Shown here: positions 59,193-64,000 of the stretch, piece by piece
How the letters are laid out: each line of letters begins with the position of its first letter
Numbering within the stretch: position 1 is the first letter of the stretch
Assembly: GCA_017434755.1 (NCBI GenBank)
Contig: JAFRER010000021.1
Location: forward strand, 1-64,000
Length of the DNA: 64,000 nucleotides
Direction: 5' to 3'
Source of the DNA: Oscillospiraceae bacterium
Lineage (GTDB): Bacteria; Bacillota; Clostridia; Oscillospirales; Oscillospiraceae
Notes under the pieces: model-generated
The model's database searches: none
Told to the model about the DNA's origin: nothing
The model's input: only the letters and a program-made list of their open reading frames with translations
Made by a program: the position numbers and the translations under genes

Positions 59193-60283
59193 GGTGTTAC
59201 ACCCTCTTTCAGCACAATGAACGTGGAGGGCACAGGCCGAATGCCTATAACAGAAGCACAGTTGTTGATATATTTCCCGTTATACCACATGAGCGTGGAA
59301 GAACCGCCATCGAGATTGCAGGCGTTAACGGCACCGTATCTTACCATTATTTCAGCGATGTCCCTAAATGTTGCCCCAAGGCTTATGACCTGTCTGCCGT
59401 CAATGACCAGCATAAGGATTGCCCCGTCGGAACGCTGTCCGATAGCTGTCCTAGGGTTGAGTCCGCTGCTGAGCGATCCCTCCGGCGTTATCTCTCCGTT
59501 GGATACCAGCACCGGGCCGAAGCATACGCCGTACTGAATGTTGGCATCCATGACTTCATCTAAAGTCTTGAGTCCTGCGTGCAATATATACTGATCGTCT
59601 ATGCCTACAAATCCGCTGCCCATTCCGTTAAAGGCAAAATACGGAGTTCCCTTGAAAACTATGAGGCTGTCCGGTCGGCTGCCGTTGCCTCTGCCGTCGG
59701 GATCTTCAAAGCCGCCTGCGTTTATGGCAGCAACTGCATCGTAATGCTCAGCCATCTCTGCAACGGTATAACCTCTGCGGCCGAGGCTTTCCGGCACACA
59801 GCCCATTATCACTCTTGAAGGATCTAGCACGACCATCATAAAGCCGGAATAGCCTTTTCCATGTATCTCTTCTATTATGACCCCGTCTCCATCGTCATCG
59901 ACAAGTCCCCACGCGTCTGCCTGCGGCCCGGTCAACAGATCCGGTTCCGGAACTGTGTTAATTGTGATAAGAGAAGTGTCAGTCGGAGCGTAATAGACTT
60001 CTTCATTCTTCGATGCCTCGATTTGTGCGATCTCGTCTTCTGTCAGAAACCAATCCGCAAGAAAACCTATTGCCGAGGTTTCTCTGACTGACATAACAAA
60101 AAGGTCTCTGGCTGATTTTGACGGCCCCTTTGTAAGCAGAAACATGACAGCATACAACACAGCTGCCACGAGCAGTACGGTCTCAACAGCGACAGCCAGC
60201 ACCTTCAGAACGGCTAATAGTATTCTGATTAAAATGTTTTTCTGCTTATTATCTTGTTTTGTAACATCTCTGTCAGTTGACAT
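59189..60283 (-). CDS. Phosphodiester glycosidase (NAGPA-domain) membrane protein (copy 2)
   Basis: 364 residues. One transmembrane helix (about 22-50), the same GPSKSARDLFV linker as copy 1, then a NAGPA domain: AAINAGGFEDPDGRG, GLNPRTAIGQRSDGAILMLVIDGRQ and NACNLDGGSSTLMWYNGK, the intact LDGGSS core. Compared with copy 1 it has an extra acidic insert (DAWGLVDDDGDGVIIEE). It probably acts outside the membrane on phosphodiester-linked glycans, cutting or transferring them. GGAG lies 8 bases before the ATG. Confidence 0.87.
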   Translation of the reverse strand: MSTDRDVTKQDNKQKNILIRILLAVLKVLAVAVETVLLVAAVLYAVMFLLTKGPSKSARDLFVMSVRETSAIGFLADWFLTEDEIAQIEASKNEEVYYAPTDTSLITINTVPEPDLLTGPQADAWGLVDDDGDGVIIEEIHGKGYSGFMMVVLDPSRVIMGCVPESLGRRGYTVAEMAEHYDAVAAINAGGFEDPDGRGNGSRPDSLIVFKGTPYFAFNGMGSGFVGIDDQYILHAGLKTLDEVMDANIQYGVCFGPVLVSNGEITPEGSLSSGLNPRTAIGQRSDGAILMLVIDGRQVISLGATFRDIAEIMVRYGAVNACNLDGGSSTLMWYNGKYINNCASVIGIRPVPSTFIVLKEGVTP

Positions 60284-60359
60284 ATGATATGCTCCGATTT
60301 GAAATTAAGCTCACATTACCATGATGTGAAACACTCTATGTTTTAAACAGGATCTCTGA

Positions 60360-62060
60360 TTATTGATCCATATAATACGCTCCGCCTAAAGCATCCCTCA
60401 TCTCACGATAAGCCGGATGCCTTCTCCATTTGTGGTAGAATTCAAGTCCTAACAGCCACTTTTCGGTGGCAGGCAGGAATTCATCACTGTATACATAGTC
60501 CCTATCGCTTGGATAATAGCATGTTCTCCCAGCCATGTAGCAGCGTTCAAGCCATGTCATCTGAGAAAGAACCGGTCTCACTGAGTCTTGTGTGGGGCAG
60601 GCGCAGACATTAAGATGCCGGAGTTCCTTGCATTCAAGCAAAGGTGACAGATCCGTGACCGGGCAAAACATGAGTTCCAGATAAAACAGTTCCCTGCATT
60701 CCGCAAGCGGTGAGATGTCATTCAAAGGGCAGTCCGGGGCAACAAAGTAACGCAGCTTCGGCATAAATCTGCAAAACTCGCATTTTGTGATCTCATTATG
60801 GCTCAGATCCAGCGCAACCATATCCGTACAGTATTTGAGAGGCCCTGCCGTATCATCGTATAGCTTATACGCGTTCTCTTCGCCGATTTGGAGAGATGAA
60901 ATAAAATAAGTTGTATCGGTTCTCAGTTCAAAGCGGGGATTCTTGTTGGATTTTGGGCTTCCCAGGTAGACCGTCCATATAAATCTGATAGTATCATACC
61001 GCTTGTTGAGCGCGTCCATCTCCTCGTCACTGACACCGCACTTGCACATGATGACTTTTTGAAGATGCTTAAGCAGTGGGAGGGCATCCTCCATTTCCGC
61101 GATGTCATCGATCTGTATCCCCGAAAAGTCCATCTCTTCATCCAGGCTGGAAACTTCAACACCATATATCTCGAACTGCCAGCACACATCTGCGTCCGGA
61201 AACGCCTGCATCACTTTCAGCATTTCATCGTTGGAATAACTGCATCCCGTAAAATCGATCGATCTGACATTTCTGAACAAAGGCGAGATCCGGACTAAAC
61301 GGTCGATATCTATGACTTTCCCGGCAAGATCCAACCTGTCAGTTAAATTTGAAAACTGTTCGCCAAATTCTTTGACTGCGAAACAGAAAGAGATATCCGG
61401 ATATGATGACTGTAAAGAAAGCTTATCATCCGTCGTCAGATCATCCTCAAGCAACGAAACACTCTTAATATCTGTAAAACCGCTGAGCTTTTCATTCAAC
61501 TCCGGGTAGCTAACCGATCCGTTCAGCACCAGCCTTTCGATATCTGATGAATAATACCGTCCGTTGATTGTGATCCCCCAGTTGACATCAATATCCGGAT
61601 ACTGTTTTTCCAATGCGGAAAGCAACTGCCATTCGGCAATCCCTTCCGCATCAACTTTTTCCAGATCATCAAAGTATTTGAACAACGGAAAATCAGATTC
61701 GCTTACAGCGGTCAAAGTGATAGCGGTGCTATCGTTGCTGAATGTCCCTGAACTCAGAGGAACGCTCCACTTTATTTCGCACTCCGGAAACTTTTCTTTA
61801 AGTAGATTATAGTCACTGACTGCAATATCACAGCCTTCAAGATCGATGTATTCCGGAGAAACTAATCTCAGCAATTCAGAAACGCAGACCTTTTCCCCGG
61901 CTAATGCAAGATCAGTTGCCGTTCTGGGAATCATCTTCCCAGAGCAATAGATATAACTTGTATAAAGGCAATAGACAAGCAGACCGGCAACAAGCAGAAC
62001 CACCGCTAATGTGATAAGTATTATTCTGATTCTTTTATGCTTATGAATCCCATCATTCAA
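60360..62060 (-). CDS. Membrane-anchored leucine-rich-repeat-like protein (module copy 2), TTG start
   Basis: 566 residues. Basic start (HKHKRIR), one transmembrane helix (about 11-33), then an external leucine-rich solenoid paralogous to 52780-54456: FPECEIKWSVPLSSG, KVIMCKCGVSDEEMDALNK, PLKYCTDMVALDLSHNEI and a C-terminal HPAYREMRDALGG all have counterparts in the same order. The start codon is TTG at 62060 with AGGAG 9 bases upstream; the next in-frame Met falls after the helix. The module order LRR, NAGPA, membrane protein matches copy 1. Confidence 0.8.
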   Translation of the reverse strand: MNDGIHKHKRIRIILITLAVVLLVAGLLVYCLYTSYIYCSGKMIPRTATDLALAGEKVCVSELLRLVSPEYIDLEGCDIAVSDYNLLKEKFPECEIKWSVPLSSGTFSNDSTAITLTAVSESDFPLFKYFDDLEKVDAEGIAEWQLLSALEKQYPDIDVNWGITINGRYYSSDIERLVLNGSVSYPELNEKLSGFTDIKSVSLLEDDLTTDDKLSLQSSYPDISFCFAVKEFGEQFSNLTDRLDLAGKVIDIDRLVRISPLFRNVRSIDFTGCSYSNDEMLKVMQAFPDADVCWQFEIYGVEVSSLDEEMDFSGIQIDDIAEMEDALPLLKHLQKVIMCKCGVSDEEMDALNKRYDTIRFIWTVYLGSPKSNKNPRFELRTDTTYFISSLQIGEENAYKLYDDTAGPLKYCTDMVALDLSHNEITKCEFCRFMPKLRYFVAPDCPLNDISPLAECRELFYLELMFCPVTDLSPLLECKELRHLNVCACPTQDSVRPVLSQMTWLERCYMAGRTCYYPSDRDYVYSDEFLPATEKWLLGLEFYHKWRRHPAYREMRDALGGAYYMDQ

Positions 62061-62169
62061 TTGTCTTTTCTCCTGACAGATCCGATAGTGTTATTCATCC
62101 GACTGTCGTGAAAACAGGGTTTTTCCCGCTGTCTTCAGACACATTGAATGTTATTACTCCCAAGAATAA

Positions 62170-63177
62170 TTACAAGCGCCCTAAGGCTTTTTTTGCAGTC
62201 ATTGCGGTATTTCTGTATAGTTTATAGAAACGCTTATGCAAAAAAAACAGTCTGACTGCCCTGTTTCCTCCATATCCATACTTTTCAGCAATAGGTTCAA
62301 CTCTTTTAAAATACCCTTGGACTTCATCTGAACGTTGGGCATCGGCAGTCAGTTTTTCCCAGTTATCAATCATCTCATGTATGAAAAATAGAATCTGCCA
62401 TTTCCCCGCCGGATATTGGAACAGAGCGTGTGACTCCATAAACTCATCCGTCTTTTCCGAACTGATGCACATAGATCTTATTCTGTTGCAATAGTCGGGC
62501 GCCTGTGTTATAGATCCCTTTCTGAATCTGCGATAGTAGAGAGGCTCATTGAGCACCCCGACCCTTTCACTCAGAGCAAGAAGCTCAATATGGAACAGAT
62601 TATCTTCATTGATGATTCCTTCCTGAAATCTGAGCCCGTTATTCACAATCAGTTCTCTCCGGGAGATCAAGAGGCAGCAGCTCGGAAAAATATCATTATT
62701 TCCAACGAACTTATGAAGGATATCTATTCCCTTATAAACTCCAGGATAATCGCCCATATACTTATAACCATTTTCACGTGACCAACTGTAGTCTTTCTCA
62801 TGATCATGAAAGGTATAAGCAGAAAACTTCAAAACATCCAGAGCATTCCGGTTGACATTTGAGTACAGCTTTTCCAAGGCATCCGGAGCCAGGAAATCAT
62901 CACTGTCAAGAAAATAAACGTACCTACCACGGGCCGCTGCAAGACCTGTGTTTCTGGCAGCGCTAAGCCCTCCGTTTTCGCGGTTTATGAGGATAAAATG
63001 GCTGTTTCTCTCTTCAAATCTCCCGGCTATCTCTCCTGAGTCATCTTCCGATCCGTCATTTACCATAATGACCTCGAAGTCGGAGAATGTCTGATTCTCC
63101 AGACTGGAAAGGCACTCCTCCAGATACTCGGCAACATTATAAACAGGGACAATAACTGATATGAGCGTATTATCCAT
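62170..63177 (-). CDS. GT2-family glycosyltransferase
   Basis: 335 residues. ISVIVPVYNVAEYLEECLSSLENQ, IMVNDGSEDDSGEIA, GGLSAARNTGLAAARG and YFLDSDDFLAPDAL (DxD) are classic GT2 motifs. The C-terminal half is helical and resembles EpsJ/WfgS-type capsule transferases. The ATG overlaps the stop of the gene on its 5' side by eight bases. It is 109 bases upstream of the LRR gene of module copy 2, so probably in one unit with it. Confidence 0.9.
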   Translation of the reverse strand: MDNTLISVIVPVYNVAEYLEECLSSLENQTFSDFEVIMVNDGSEDDSGEIAGRFEERNSHFILINRENGGLSAARNTGLAAARGRYVYFLDSDDFLAPDALEKLYSNVNRNALDVLKFSAYTFHDHEKDYSWSRENGYKYMGDYPGVYKGIDILHKFVGNNDIFPSCCLLISRRELIVNNGLRFQEGIINEDNLFHIELLALSERVGVLNEPLYYRRFRKGSITQAPDYCNRIRSMCISSEKTDEFMESHALFQYPAGKWQILFFIHEMIDNWEKLTADAQRSDEVQGYFKRVEPIAEKYGYGGNRAVRLFFLHKRFYKLYRNTAMTAKKALGRL

Positions 63178-64000
63178 TTATCCCTCTCCGCAGCCTTCGA
63201 TAGATCCGATATGGGATCAGCACCAAATGATCCATCCTGTCTTCCAAATTCCAAACACAGATCAAGGCCCGGTCCTTCTGAAAACTTCCGGTAAACAAAC
63301 TCTGCCTATTCAAAGCTTTTTGAGCTGTCATGCAATTATTCTTTTCAGCTGTTTCCAGATACTCCTTTCCAACTCTTTCAAATGCTGCGGGATCATTCTT
63401 ATAGTAATTGAAATTCTTCAGATGCCTTTTTCTGCATATTCTACGCATTTCCGGATTGATCCCTATCTCCAGATCATAGGCCATGATCTCTCGTATCATA
63501 CACACAGCCAAATCTTCTCCGGCCCAGATCCCCTTATCGTTCTGGCGGTAGTCCGCCATACACTCACTAATAAAATACAGCGGTCCGAACTGCAAAAAAC
63601 TGTATGTGATCAGATTATCATTGAATGAATCCTGTATGAGATCCCACCGCAGGTCACTGATCCGGCTGCTTCTGAAAAGAATGGTATCTGTATGGAAGTA
63701 ATAGTTGCTCCAATAACGCTTTAAGGAATACTTTCCGCTTCTGCAGCTGTTTCCCGGTATAAACCCCACTCTATCAGGGGTATTCTCATTAAACATGCGT
63801 ATTCTGTGTGCACAGCCCACACAGTCGCTGTTTTCTTCTTTTTCCAGGATATCATACTGTTTCTGCAGTTTTTTACTGCTTGTCCAGTAGTCATCGCCGT
63901 CAAGGAAAATAAAATACGGAGCTTCAACCTGTTTCAGTATTGCAAGTCTGTTTCTTGAAGCCCTTGCTCCCTTGATGTATTTTTTCCCAGGTTCCCGATC
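63170..64000 (-). CDS. GT2-family glycosyltransferase, 5' part outside the window
   Basis: The frame is open from base 64000 to the stop at 63170 (276 residues), so the gene continues to the right and its start is not visible. The portion seen begins in KGARASRNRLAILK and includes YFIFLDGDDYWTSSKKL, where DGDD is the metal-binding DxD motif, so only about the first 70-80 residues are missing. The C-terminal part is helical. The GTG at 63820, which begins a shorter frame, is internal and not a start. Confidence 0.85.
   Translation of the reverse strand, partial: DREPGKKYIKGARASRNRLAILKQVEAPYFIFLDGDDYWTSSKKLQKQYDILEKEENSDCVGCAHRIRMFNENTPDRVGFIPGNSCRSGKYSLKRYWSNYYFHTDTILFRSSRISDLRWDLIQDSFNDNLITYSFLQFGPLYFISECMADYRQNDKGIWAGEDLAVCMIREIMAYDLEIGINPEMRRICRKRHLKNFNYYKNDPAAFERVGKEYLETAEKNNCMTAQKALNRQSLFTGSFQKDRALICVWNLEDRMDHLVLIPYRIYRRLRRGING

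Noticed and set aside
52780-62060. Immune or defence system based on LRR proteins
   Set aside because: No nucleotide-binding, nuclease or other effector domain is present. The proteins are externally oriented single-pass proteins within a polysaccharide operon.

Overview
The window looks like a chromosomal stretch of an anaerobic Gram-positive bacterium of the class Clostridia, probably host-associated. The grounds are near-consensus sigma-A promoters (TTGACA / 17 bp / TATAAT), strong GGAGG ribosome sites, lipoproteins with a short signal peptide and lipobox, a MobA/L relaxase with a TnpV gene as in Firmicute mobilizable transposons, PadR and GntR regulators, and no Gram-negative envelope genes. 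No rRNA, tRNA or CRISPR array was recognised. Naming a genus would be a guess.

Layout. (1) 1-5.8 kb: remains or one end of a mobilizable element, with a relaxase cut by the window edge, a PadR / HAAS-domain / membrane-protein operon, two coupled short-chain dehydrogenases and an oppositely oriented tnpV. (2) 5.8-10 kb: a GNAT acetyltransferase, a lipoprotein and an AT-rich GT39-like membrane glycosyltransferase, separated by strong hairpin terminators. (3) 10.2-20.5 kb, minus strand: an unusual polysaccharide locus. Its core is a 1272-residue protein joining a processive family-2 glycosyltransferase, a Ser/Thr-kinase-like domain and a C-terminal beta-propeller. Next to it are a pseudokinase/propeller paralogue, a glycosidase-like lipoprotein, an (alpha/alpha)6-toroid-like lipoprotein and an HTH regulator. 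(4) 20.7-22.5 kb: thpR and a HAD phosphatase.

(5) 22.6-36.7 kb: an acyl-CoA (beta-oxidation type) locus with two divergent arms around a GntR/FadR-type regulator. The minus arm encodes a FadN/FadB-like fusion, thiolase, two nitronate-monooxygenase/FabK-like flavoproteins, a PaaG-like crotonase and a CoA-transferase. The plus arm encodes the regulator, an acyl-CoA ligase, a second crotonase, an FAD oxidoreductase and a flavin/2Fe-2S reductase. No acyl-CoA dehydrogenase or Etf gene is present. Three TGGTCGG elements, two of them just downstream of the predicted start sites, are likely operators. (6) 37-41.5 kb: a YczE/YitT-like membrane protein, then a cassette of two esterases, an ATP-grasp ligase and a hydrolase with a DUF4298-like tail.

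(7) 41.6-64 kb, minus strand: a large surface-polysaccharide locus. A consensus promoter at 57943-57971 appears to drive 13 closely spaced genes down to 42656: glycosyltransferases, a polyprenyl-phosphate sugar transferase, a CDP-deoxysugar pathway (rfbF, rfbG, a reductase/epimerase and an RmlC-like epimerase), UDP-galactopyranose mutase and a WYL regulator. A three-gene module (leucine-rich-repeat membrane protein, phosphodiester-glycosidase-domain protein, uncharacterised single-pass membrane protein) occurs twice in the same order, at 54456-49325 and 62060-58086. The last gene, a family-2 glycosyltransferase, runs off the right edge. The most novel-looking items are the glycosyltransferase-kinase-propeller locus and the duplicated three-protein module.
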